A stretch of DNA of 6,229 nucleotides from Thermodesulfobacteriota bacterium. GTDB lineage: Bacteria; Desulfobacterota; DSM-4660; Desulfatiglandales; HGW-15. Numbering within the stretch: position 1 is the stretch's first letter; every line of letters begins with the position of its first letter. A program made the position numbers and the translations under genes. A model generated the notes under the pieces. It was given only the letters and a program-made list of their open reading frames with translations, made no database searches and was not told the DNA's origin. The stretch covers positions 1 to 6,229 of the forward strand of contig JALOPA010000130.1 of the NCBI GenBank assembly GCA_025454125.1. The letters are read 5' to 3'. Positions 1-6,229 of this stretch are shown one piece after another.

Positions 1-1
1 C

Positions 2-1057
2 AGCCCCACGGCCTTCATGAAGGATCCGGCTGCCTTTGTGCGGAACCCTGTGGGCACAGGCCCTTACAAGTTCGTCAACTGGGTTAAGGACGACCGGATT
101 ACCTTAGAAGCCTTCAAAGATTACTGGGACAAAGACAGAGGCCCCTACATGGACAAGGTCATTTTCAGGGCCATTCCTGAGAATGCGGTTCGTTTTCTCG
201 AGCTGAAAGCCGGCAAAATCCACATCTGCCAGTTCCCCAATGCGGCCGACATCCCCATGGCCAAGAAAGACGCCAAGCTCTGGGTTCCGGCGCAGCCCGG
301 CATGAACATCGGGTACCTGGGCTTCAACCACAAGAAGGAGCCGTGGAAGAGCAACAAGACCCTTCGCCTGGCCGTTGCCCACGCCATCAACCGCAAAGCG
401 ATTGTGGACAACATCTACCAGGGCATGGGCCAGGTGGCCAAGAACTGCATCCCGCCCACCATGTGGGGATACAACAATGATGTGCCGGGCTACGACTACA
501 ACGTGGACCTCGCCAAAAAGCTTCTTGCCGAAGCCGGGTACCCGGAAGGAAAGGGGCTTCCTGAGGTCACCTTGTGGTCCATGCCTGTGGCAAGACCTTA
601 CAATCCGGAAGGGTTGAAGGTCGGTGTGGCCATGATCGGAGATTTGGCTAAGATCGGGATCAGCGCACGGATCGTGAGCTATGACTGGGGGACCTATCTG
701 AAGAGACAGATCCAGCAGCCCAATGACATGGACCTGTTCCAGCTGGGTTGGACCGGCGACAACGGGGACCCGGACAATTTCCTGGCCGTTCTCTTTGACG
801 GCATGGCCTCGGAAGCGGTGCGGACCCAGTGGCACAATGAGGCGTACCACAAGCTCATGCTGGACGGCAAGCAGACCATCGACCAGGCCAAGCGCGCCGA
901 GATCTACAAGAAGGCGCAGCAGCTCATGTTCGATGAGTGCCCGGTGATTCCCATCGCCCACTCGACCGTCATGTGGCCGGCCGTCAAGGCGGTCAAGAAC
1001 TTCAAGCTCCATCCCACGGGATCGGTGAGACTCAAGAGCGTCTGGCTGGAGAAATAA
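2..1057 (+). CDS. dppA: Dipeptide-binding periplasmic protein DppA, 5'-truncated
   Basis: Extracellular solute-binding protein (SBP_bac_5, class C) that captures di- or oligopeptides in the periplasm and delivers them to the DppBC permease. The frame is open from base 2; the ATG at 17 is internal (F-M-K-D-P), so the signal peptide and about a third of the protein lie upstream. About 351 residues are visible against roughly 535 for the E. coli protein. Family landmarks are the GTGPYKF segment near the left edge, the LRLAVAHAINR helix, and the pair most telling of dipeptide specificity: an Arg in ARPYNP (codon 593-595) and an Asp in GWTGDNGDPDNF (codon 758-760). From memory, these match the E. 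coli DppA Arg and Asp that bind the peptide carboxylate and amino groups. The gene ends in TAA and is followed at once by a strong terminator. Family assignment is firm; exact peptide range is inferred. Confidence 0.95.
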   Translation, partial: SPTAFMKDPAAFVRNPVGTGPYKFVNWVKDDRITLEAFKDYWDKDRGPYMDKVIFRAIPENAVRFLELKAGKIHICQFPNAADIPMAKKDAKLWVPAQPGMNIGYLGFNHKKEPWKSNKTLRLAVAHAINRKAIVDNIYQGMGQVAKNCIPPTMWGYNNDVPGYDYNVDLAKKLLAEAGYPEGKGLPEVTLWSMPVARPYNPEGLKVGVAMIGDLAKIGISARIVSYDWGTYLKRQIQQPNDMDLFQLGWTGDNGDPDNFLAVLFDGMASEAVRTQWHNEAYHKLMLDGKQTIDQAKRAEIYKKAQQLMFDECPVIPIAHSTVMWPAVKAVKNFKLHPTGSVRLKSVWLEK

Positions 1058-1066
1058 TCCCTGCCG

Positions 1067-1102
1067 ACGGGGAGAAGGCGCAAGCCTTCTCCCCGTTTTT
1101 TT
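1067..1102 (+). terminator. Intrinsic terminator after dppA
   Basis: A perfect 13-bp stem (1067-1079 with 1084-1096) is closed by a GCAA tetraloop (1080-1083) and runs directly into seven T (1096-1102). It starts 9 bp after the dppA stop codon. No A-run precedes the stem, so it should act only on + strand transcripts. Because the rest of the operon lies downstream, it probably works as a partial terminator that sets an excess of binding protein over permease; this role is inferred. Confidence 0.93.
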
Positions 1103-1110
1103 CAGGAGAA

Positions 1111-1180
1111 CGTCACTCCCGCGAAAGCGGGAGTCCGGAAAGCACAGAAGAACTGGATTCCCGCCTACGCGGGAATGACG
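1111..1180. repeat. Palindromic repeat doublet, family A (REP-like, head-to-head)
   Basis: Two 28-bp copies (1111-1138 and 1153-1180) lie in inverted orientation, 14 bp apart, and are identical at 23 of 28 positions. Each is itself a hairpin: 1115-1122 with 1127-1134 (loop GAAA) and 1157-1164 with 1169-1176 (loop CTAC), both perfect 8-bp stems with a TCCCGC/GCGGGA core. One difference between copies is compensatory: a C-G pair in the first is a T-A pair in the second. The core resembles widespread proteobacterial intergenic repeats with ATTCCC...GGGAAT arms. No U-tract follows, so these are not terminators. Confidence 0.85.
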
Positions 1181-1199
1181 ATCTAAGGCTTGCTTTTGC

Positions 1200-1316
1200 T
1201 CGCAGGGAGTTCACCGGCTCTTTATCTTTCATGGTTCGATACCTCCCTGCGAACGGAACATCACACCCGCACGGGCTTTTTGATCCGTTCGCCCTGAGGT
1301 ATCGAAGGGTGAACGG
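1200..1316. repeat. Palindromic repeat pair, family B (inverted copies)
   Basis: The right copy (1285-1316) is a hairpin: 1285-1295 pairs with 1306-1316, 11 bp with one G-T, around a loop carrying GAGGTATCGA. It resembles a common proteobacterial repeat of the type CCGTTCGCCCTGAG...TCGAAGGG. The left copy is inverted: 1235-1256 matches the reverse complement of 1285-1306 at 19 of 22 positions, the three differences being one contiguous triplet. The left copy has its own 10-bp stem (1200-1209 with 1243-1252) that includes this altered triplet. The right hairpin ends 18 bp before the dppB start codon. Confidence 0.75.
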
Positions 1317-1334
1317 GACGGTTACGGGTTCATC

Positions 1335-2339
1335 GTGCTTGCATTCATTATCCGCAGAATCCTGATGGTGATCCCCACGCTCCTGGGCGTGACGGTCATC
1401 GTTTTCCTCATGCTGAGGATCACTCCCGGAGACCCGGCGGAGTTGCTCCTTGGCGAGCGGGCCACTCCTGAAGCCCTGGATGTGATGCGGGAGTATCTGG
1501 GCCTCAAGCAGCCACTCTATGTCCAGTACGGCATGTTCATCAAGAGAGCGATCCAGCTCGACCTCGGAGAGACCATCTTCACGAGAGAAAAGGTCTCCAG
1601 GGAGATCGGACAGAAGTTTCCGGCCACCATCGAGCTGGCCGTGGTCGCCATGTTCATCAGTTGTTTTTTCGGAATCATCCTCGGGATCATTTCAGCCACC
1701 AAGCAATATTCCTGGTTCGATTACACGGCCATGGTGACCTCCCTTTTCGGTGTGAGCATGCCCGTGTTCTGGCTCGGGCTCATGCTCATGCTCCTCTTCT
1801 CCCTGAACCTGGGCTGGTTTCCCATGTCCGGCCGGATCGGGGTGGAGACCGAGATGCCGATTGTCACGAATTTTTTCGTGCTTGACGCGATCCTCGCCCG
1901 AGACTGGGCCGCTCTAGGCGATGCGCTGATGCATTTGGCGCTTCCGGCCGTTGCCTTGAGCACGATTCCTCTGGCCATCGTCTCCCGCATGACCCGCTCC
2001 TCCATGCTGGAGGTGCTTCGGCAAGACTACATCAAGACCGCCAAGTCCAAGGGGCTCAGCCAGCCCAAGATCGTTCTCAAGCACGCTCTCAGAAACGGGC
2101 TCATCCCGGTGGTGACCGTGATCGGGCTTCAGTTCGGGATCCTCATGGGCGGAGCCATTCTCACGGAGACCGTGTTTGCTTGGCCGGGGGTGGGGAAGTG
2201 GCTTTACGAGGGCGTGGTCAAAAGGGACTACATGGTGATTCAGGGCGGGACCCTGTTGGTGGCCACCACCTTCGTCATCGTGAACCTCATTGTGGATGTG
2301 CTCTACGCCGTGATCAACCCGAGGATCAGTGTGAAGTAG
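1335..2339 (+). CDS. dppB: Dipeptide ABC transporter permease DppB
   Basis: Inner-membrane permease (BPD_transp_1 family), one half of the peptide channel with DppC. It has 334 residues against about 339 in E. coli. The GTG at 1335 is chosen because the resulting N-terminus (MLAFIIRRILMVIPTLLG) lines up with the family's MLQFILRRL-type start; the next start, ATG at 1365, would remove part of the first membrane helix. The ribosome site is weak (GGG at 1326-1328). Visible features are a first membrane segment at about residues 8-28, the RITPGDPAE family motif just after it, further hydrophobic segments including the SMPVFWLGLMLMLLF region, and the cytoplasmic EAA loop at about residues 226-255 with its Gly at 241, which docks onto an ATPase subunit. 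It follows the repeat-filled gap and lies 44 bp before dppC. Identification is firm by motif and operon order. Confidence 0.95.
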   Translation: MLAFIIRRILMVIPTLLGVTVIVFLMLRITPGDPAELLLGERATPEALDVMREYLGLKQPLYVQYGMFIKRAIQLDLGETIFTREKVSREIGQKFPATIELAVVAMFISCFFGIILGIISATKQYSWFDYTAMVTSLFGVSMPVFWLGLMLMLLFSLNLGWFPMSGRIGVETEMPIVTNFFVLDAILARDWAALGDALMHLALPAVALSTIPLAIVSRMTRSSMLEVLRQDYIKTAKSKGLSQPKIVLKHALRNGLIPVVTVIGLQFGILMGGAILTETVFAWPGVGKWLYEGVVKRDYMVIQGGTLLVATTFVIVNLIVDVLYAVINPRISVK

Positions 2340-2383
2340 GTTGTGGGGGAGTGAGCCGTTGAATCTGTTTCGAGACGATTCCT

Positions 2384-3301
2384 ATGAATGAAAACGCCGG
2401 ATCAGCGAGTTCCTTCTGGTCCAGGATGAGGAATCCTGAGGACCGGCATCCCTTTTTCGACCAGATCGAGAAGCTGTTCAAGAACAAGACAGGCCTCGCA
2501 GGGCTCATCATCATCACCCTGTTTGCGGCGGCCGCCGTCTTTGCGCCCGTCATCAGCCCCCACGACCCTGTCGAGAACGCCCTCTATGATCAGCTCAAGC
2601 CCCCGGTGTGGGAAGAGGGAGGGGCGTCGAAGAACCTGCTCGGCACCGATGATCTCGGCCGCGACATCCTGTCTCGTCTCATCTATGGGGCGCGGGTCTC
2701 TCTGACCCTTGGAGTCGTGAGTGTCGGTCTCGCGCTCACGCTTGGAACCCTCCTGGGCGCGCTGGCCGGATACTACAAGGGTTGGCTGGACAACCTGATC
2801 ATGCGCTTCATGGACATCATCCTGGCCTTTCCTCACATCCTGCTGGCCATTGTCATCGTGGCCTACCTGGGGCCCGGACTCAGGAACGCGATGATGGCCA
2901 TCGGAATCATCAACATTCCCCGGTTCGCACGCATCGTCCGCGCCTCGGTCATGGACGAATTCGGGAAAGATTACGTGACCGCCGCCCGAGCGGTGGGCGC
3001 AAAAGACGGCAGGGTCATCTTCAATGCCATCCTGCCGAACTGTCTCGCGCCCATGATTGTCCAGGCCAGCCTGGGTTTCGGCGCCGCCATCCTGGATGCG
3101 GCCGGGCTCAGTTTCCTCGGGCTTGGCGCCCAGCCTCCCATTCCCGAGTGGGGGGCCATGATCGCCGAAGGCCGGGCCATGATTCTGCGTGCCTGGTGGG
3201 TTATGACCTTTCCCGGCATCGCCATTCTCCTGGGCGTGCTGGGGTTCAACCTTTTGGGCGACGGGCTCCGGGACGCCCTTGATCCAAGGCTGAGGGATTG
3301 A
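2384..3301 (+). CDS. dppC: Dipeptide ABC transporter permease DppC
   Basis: Second membrane subunit of the peptide channel, 305 residues (about 300 in E. coli). An in-frame stop at 2360-2362 limits the start; ATG 2384 is the first start after it, with only a weak purine-rich site upstream. Order of parts: a polar cytoplasmic N-terminus (1-36), first membrane helix about 37-57 (OppC_N), the periplasmic stretch ending in LLGTDDLGRD (85-94, a DppC hallmark), the membrane core, and the EAA loop (DYVTAARAVGA, 196-206, Gly 205). The C-terminus GLRDALDPRLRD is typical of DppC. Similarity to E. coli DppC as I recall it is extensive, including NCLAPMIVQASLGF and LGAQPPIPEWG. The stop codon sits 3 bp before the dppD start, in the same frame. 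Confidence 0.96.
   Translation: MNENAGSASSFWSRMRNPEDRHPFFDQIEKLFKNKTGLAGLIIITLFAAAAVFAPVISPHDPVENALYDQLKPPVWEEGGASKNLLGTDDLGRDILSRLIYGARVSLTLGVVSVGLALTLGTLLGALAGYYKGWLDNLIMRFMDIILAFPHILLAIVIVAYLGPGLRNAMMAIGIINIPRFARIVRASVMDEFGKDYVTAARAVGAKDGRVIFNAILPNCLAPMIVQASLGFGAAILDAAGLSFLGLGAQPPIPEWGAMIAEGRAMILRAWWVMTFPGIAILLGVLGFNLLGDGLRDALDPRLRD
3292..3297 (+). promoter_or_regulatory. Ribosome binding site of dppD
   Basis: GAGGGA lies inside the last codons of dppC, 7 nt before the GTG at 3305. It supports that non-ATG start: the frame upstream is closed by the dppC stop (3299-3301), and GTG is the first usable codon after it. The arrangement implies translational coupling of dppC and dppD. Confidence 0.75.
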
Positions 3302-3304
3302 GCG

Positions 3305-4276
3305 GTGGAAGAGCTCCTGGACATCCGCAATCTGAAAACGTACTTCAACGTTCGCGGCGCCGTGCTCAAGGCGGTGGATGACGTGAGCCTCACGATCCAT
3401 GCAGGGCAGACCCTCGGCCTGGTGGGCGAATCCGCCTGCGGCAAGAGCGTCACGGCCGCGTCTATTATGGGCCTTGTGCCGATGCCGCCGGGTTGGATTG
3501 CGGGAGGAGAAATCTTTTTCGAGGGGACCGATCTTCTCAAGATGCCGGAATTCAGGATGCGGAAAATCAGGGGAAAGAAAATATCCATGATTTTCCAGGA
3601 ACCCATGACCTCCCTGAACCCGGTTTTCACGGTAGGGGATCAGGTGGCGGAAGTGATTCAACTGCACGAAAAACTGTCCCGCAAGGACATCCGCGACCGG
3701 GTCATCGAAAGTTTCCGCTTGGTCGGCATTCCTGCGCCGGAATCGCGTGTCCAGGACTACCCCCATCAGATGAGCGGGGGCATGAGACAGAGGGTGATGA
3801 TTGCCATGGCTCTTGCCTGTTATCCTAAATTGATGATCGCCGATGAGCCGACAACGGCCTTGGATGTGACCATTCAGGCCCAGATTCTGGAACTCATGAA
3901 CAAACTGAAGACGGAAACAGGAGCATCCATCCTTTTCATCACCCACGACCTGGGCGTGATTGCGGAGATGGCGCAAAAGGTGGTGGTCATGTACGCGGGC
4001 AAAATCATGGAAACCGCAGAGGTCAACGATCTCTTCGGCAATCCCAAACACCCCTACACGGCCGGGCTCTTGAGTTCCATCCCCGTCCTGGGCAAGGGGA
4101 AAAAACAGAAGCGTCTGAGCACCATTGCCGGGGTGGTTCCTTCTCTGTTCAGGCTGCCGGAGGGATGCCTCTTCAGTGAACGGTGCACCGTGGCCCAGGC
4201 CGATTGCCGCCGGATCGAACCGCCGATGAGGGACCTGGGAAACGGCCACAGGGTGCGCTGTCATCAGTGTGGGTAA
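3305..4276 (+). CDS. dppD: Dipeptide ABC transporter ATP-binding protein DppD
   Basis: Cytoplasmic ATPase that pairs with DppF to power peptide import; 323 residues, about the usual length (327 in E. coli). Motifs in order: Walker A GESACGKS at 41-48 (Lys 47), Q-loop Gln 98 in [10 protein letters not shown], signature SGGMRQR at 157-163, Walker B IADE with Asp 180 and catalytic Glu 181, then PTTALD (D-loop), and H-loop His 214 in THDLGV. The C-terminal oligo_HPY region starts near HPYTAGLL and carries four cysteines, C288, C294, C301 and C319 (spacings 5, 6, 17), plus C322 next to the stop. In this family such cysteines are reported to hold an iron-sulfur cluster. Position 44 of the P-loop is Ala where Gly is usual. 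The GTG start at 3305 is well supported. Next comes a 192-bp gap with repeats before dppF. Confidence 0.96.
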   Translation: MEELLDIRNLKTYFNVRGAVLKAVDDVSLTIHAGQTLGLVGESACGKSVTAASIMGLVPMPPGWIAGGEIFFEGTDLLKMPEFRMRKIRGKKISMIFQEPMTSLNPVFTVGDQVAEVIQLHEKLSRKDIRDRVIESFRLVGIPAPESRVQDYPHQMSGGMRQRVMIAMALACYPKLMIADEPTTALDVTIQAQILELMNKLKTETGASILFITHDLGVIAEMAQKVVVMYAGKIMETAEVNDLFGNPKHPYTAGLLSSIPVLGKGKKQKRLSTIAGVVPSLFRLPEGCLFSERCTVAQADCRRIEPPMRDLGNGHRVRCHQCG

Positions 4277-4309
4277 GAAGAAGGGAGTGATGGGGTATCG
4301 AAAGAAGAT

Positions 4310-4430
4310 GGTTCACGGTGCAGGGTGCAAGGTTCACGGTGATGCAATTGAGGATCACGATCGTGTTTCTTGCTGCGAGTTCGCTGCACGACCTCTGTTC
4401 CGTGTACCTTGCACCTTGCGCCTTGCACCG
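4310..4430. repeat. Heptamer tandem repeats forming a long inverted repeat
   Basis: In the dppD-dppF gap, four consecutive 7-mers of the form GGTKCAV fill 4310-4337 (GGTTCAC, GGTGCAG, GGTGCAA, GGTTCAC). On the right, three 7-mers of the complementary type fill 4406-4426 (ACCTTGC, ACCTTGC, GCCTTGC). The two blocks pair: 4316-4333 with 4413-4430 gives an unbroken 18-bp RNA helix with two G-U pairs and a loop of 79 nt, followed by TTTTGTTT (4431-4438). The loop contains a perfect 10-bp palindrome CACGATCGTG (4356-4365). The element is probably a mobile or expanding short repeat; an effect on dppF expression is inferred. Confidence 0.75.
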
Positions 4431-4468
4431 TTTTGTTTAGGCTCGAGTGTGTGTTCACGGGCGTTTCT

Positions 4469-5479
<1,011 letters not shown>

Positions 5480-5489
5480 TGCTATCTTC

Positions 5490-5518
5490 TTGACACGCAA
5501 GCCCATTGCGCCTATTCT
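5490..5518 (+). promoter_or_regulatory. Candidate sigma70 promoter upstream of the CBS gene
   Basis: A perfect -35 box TTGACA (5490-5495) is followed by a spacer of exactly 17 bp and a TATTCT -10 box (5513-5518, four of six consensus). Transcription would start near 5525 and run through about 345 nt of leader containing the repeat hairpins before the CBS gene. It begins 10 bp after the dppF stop. The call rests on sequence alone; chance matches are possible. Confidence 0.4.
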
Positions 5519-5572
5519 CCTTGTCAGTTCTTTCCCAGTGCCTTGTCGCGGCCACTGCCGGTCCTCTCAACC

Positions 5573-5590
5573 CCCTCGAGTGCCTCAGGG
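5573..5590. repeat. Short hairpin, likely family B remnant
   Basis: CCCT plus GAG (with one bulged C at 5577) pairs with CTC plus AGGG around a TGC loop, giving a 7-bp stem. Its GCCTCAGGG side and CCCT-CGA side resemble the reverse complement of the family B hairpin at 1285-1316 with one gap and a few changes. It looks like a diverged third copy about 4 kb from the pair; relatedness is likely but not certain. Confidence 0.5.
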
Positions 5591-5624
5591 TAAACTCCGG
5601 GAGAGATCCGGCTCGCCGTGGCGG

Positions 5625-5726
5625 GTCGTTTTGAGCGAAGCGTCGGATCTGTTTGTGTCTGCGAGATTTCTCTCTCTGCTCGGGACCATGCTCCGCATTG
5701 GATTTCTCGCGTTCGCTCGAAATGAC
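5625..5726. repeat. Long inverted repeat, family C
   Basis: The arms 5625-5639 and 5712-5726 pair over 15 bp with two G-T pairs, and pairing continues past a bulged G at 5711 for a few more bases. The right arm reads TTCGCTCGAAATGAC, a core familiar from intergenic repeats of many bacteria whose accidental translation gives CHFER-type peptides on the - strand. The 72-nt interior holds a related GAGATTTCTC segment (5663-5672). No U-tract follows, so this is not a terminator. Confidence 0.65.
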
Positions 5727-5857
5727 AGGGCTGCATCGGAAGTGGCGAGAGATCGCACTGGGAACACTTCTTCTCTGCGCAAGCAGGTATTCAATTCCAC
5801 AAACAGCATCGTCTCCCCTGGAGCAAGAACCGAAGCGCTATGGGCAAGGGGAGGCAC

Positions 5858-5864
5858 AGGGGGA
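5858..5864 (+). promoter_or_regulatory. Ribosome binding site of the CBS-domain gene
   Basis: AGGGGGA lies 7 nt before ATG 5872. It fixes this start over the out-of-frame ATG at 5840, and is the strongest ribosome site in the window. Confidence 0.75.
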
Positions 5865-5871
5865 CTCTCCC

Positions 5872-6229
5872 ATGAAGATCAAAGCGCTGATGATTCCGGA
5901 ACCTATCTCGATCACCGAGAAGACTTCCATCAAGGAAGCCATCGAAGTCATGAAAGTGAACTCCATCCGGCATCTGCCCGTGACCGGAGAGGGAAACGCC
6001 CTGGTCGGTTTTGTGACGCTCGCCGATCTCAGGACGGGATTGATTCCTTCTATGGTGGCGGGTCTCACCCTTTCCGACCTGATGATCAAGAACCCCATCA
6101 CCGTGGATCCGGACAGCGATATCGAAATTGCCGCGCAGCTCATTTACAAACACAAGATCAGCGGCATCCCCGTGGTGAAGAAAGGCAAGCTGGTCGGCAT
6201 CATCACGGAATCGGACATGCTTCGAGCCT
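5872..6229 (+). CDS. Two-CBS-domain protein, 3'-truncated
   Basis: A small cytoplasmic regulatory protein or domain; 119 residues are visible before the window ends with no stop. CBS 1 spans about residues 6-57, with IRHLPV (32-37) and the Thr-x-x-Asp motif T49-D52. CBS 2 spans about 69 to the edge, with ISGIPVV (96-102), LVGIITESD and T112-D115. In CBS pairs this Thr-x-x-Asp motif usually contacts the ribose-phosphate of an adenine nucleotide (AMP, ATP or SAM), so both half-sites look intact. Family members of this kind (AcuB-like or stand-alone CBS proteins) often carry a further C-terminal domain, which would lie outside the window. The ATG has a strong ribosome site and begins with the usual CBS-type MKIKALM. 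It is separated from the dpp operon by 392 bp, so a functional link to peptide uptake is not supported. Confidence 0.9.
   Translation, partial: MKIKALMIPEPISITEKTSIKEAIEVMKVNSIRHLPVTGEGNALVGFVTLADLRTGLIPSMVAGLTLSDLMIKNPITVDPDSDIEIAAQLIYKHKISGIPVVKKGKLVGIITESDMLRA

Larger units (their letters stand above)
5480..5871. other. Repeat-rich intergenic region without a credible gene
   Basis: This 392-bp gap between dppF and the CBS gene holds a candidate promoter (5490-5518), a short bulged hairpin (5573-5590), a long inverted repeat (5625-5726), and a final stretch (5727-5857) in which I see nothing convincing. Open frames here, mostly on the - strand, are translations of the repeats and match no family I recognise. 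A 5-bp stem at 5496-5510 lacks a T-run, so I do not call a terminator for dppF. Confidence 0.7.

Noticed and set aside
104..1012. A 302-residue open frame on the - strand opposite dppA
   Set aside because: Antisense shadow of a clear binding protein; no family motif and no ribosome site credited.
1111..1180. A CRISPR array in the family A repeats
   Set aside because: The two copies are inverted, not direct, with one 14-bp spacer, and no cas gene is nearby.
1266..1281. A CCCG/CGGG stem followed by five T, as a second terminator
   Set aside because: The stem is only 3-4 bp with a minimal loop, too weak to call.
937..1365. A + strand open frame spanning the end of dppA, the terminator and both repeat pairs
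   Set aside because: It reads dppA out of frame and then translates the terminator and palindromes; its product has no recognisable motif.
2402..4264. A 620-residue open frame on the - strand opposite dppC and dppD
   Set aside because: It is antisense to two genes with full family motifs, is rich in His, Arg, Gly and Asp without recognisable domains, and arises from G+C-rich codon bias.
4370..4468. A 33-residue N-terminal extension of DppF from TTG 4370
   Set aside because: It encodes the repeat block and is absent from known DppF N-termini; ATG 4469 fits the family length.
5743..5757. A TGGC...GC pattern resembling a sigma54 promoter
   Set aside because: The GG-to-GC spacing is one base short of the strict -24/-12 requirement.
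5524..5857. Small - strand open frames in the last gap
   Set aside because: They translate the repeat elements (CHFER-type peptides) and have no independent support.

Overview
The window holds most of a dipeptide/oligopeptide ABC importer operon in the order dppA-dppB-dppC-dppD-dppF, all on the + strand, followed by a gap of about 390 bp rich in repeats and the start of a CBS-domain gene that runs off the right edge. The G+C-rich sequence (near 60% by eye), the clean dppABCDF order, and the kinds of small palindromic repeats in the gaps suggest a Gram-negative proteobacterium. My best guess is Desulfobacterota (the former Deltaproteobacteria, perhaps the Syntrophobacter side), but no taxonomic marker gene is present and this is inference.

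Layout: 1-1057 is the C-terminal two thirds of a periplasmic dipeptide-binding protein (DppA). Positions 1058-1334 hold a textbook intrinsic terminator and two inverted pairs of palindromic repeats from two different families. 1335-2339 and 2384-3301 are the two permeases (DppB, DppC). 3305-4276 and 4469-5479 are the two ATPases (DppD, DppF). The D-F gap (4277-4468) holds heptamer repeats that form an 18-bp helix. The gap 5480-5871 holds a candidate sigma70 promoter, another repeat hairpin and a third palindromic element. 5872-6229 is a two-CBS-domain protein, 3' truncated.

How it works together: DppA captures peptides in the periplasm, DppB and DppC form the membrane channel, and DppD and DppF form the cytoplasmic ATPase heterodimer. 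The terminator after dppA would let the binding protein be made in excess over the membrane complex by partial read-through. dppC and dppD are tightly coupled (3 bp apart, same reading frame).

I see no novel multi-gene system: the coding content is ordinary. The noteworthy signals are in the gaps. Three or four different palindromic repeat families fill them, with pair-preserving (covarying) changes between copies. In the proteins, single-residue departures stand out in the ATPase motifs: Ala in the DppD P-loop and Ala after the DppF H-loop histidine. Both ATPases also share an identically spaced four-cysteine motif.
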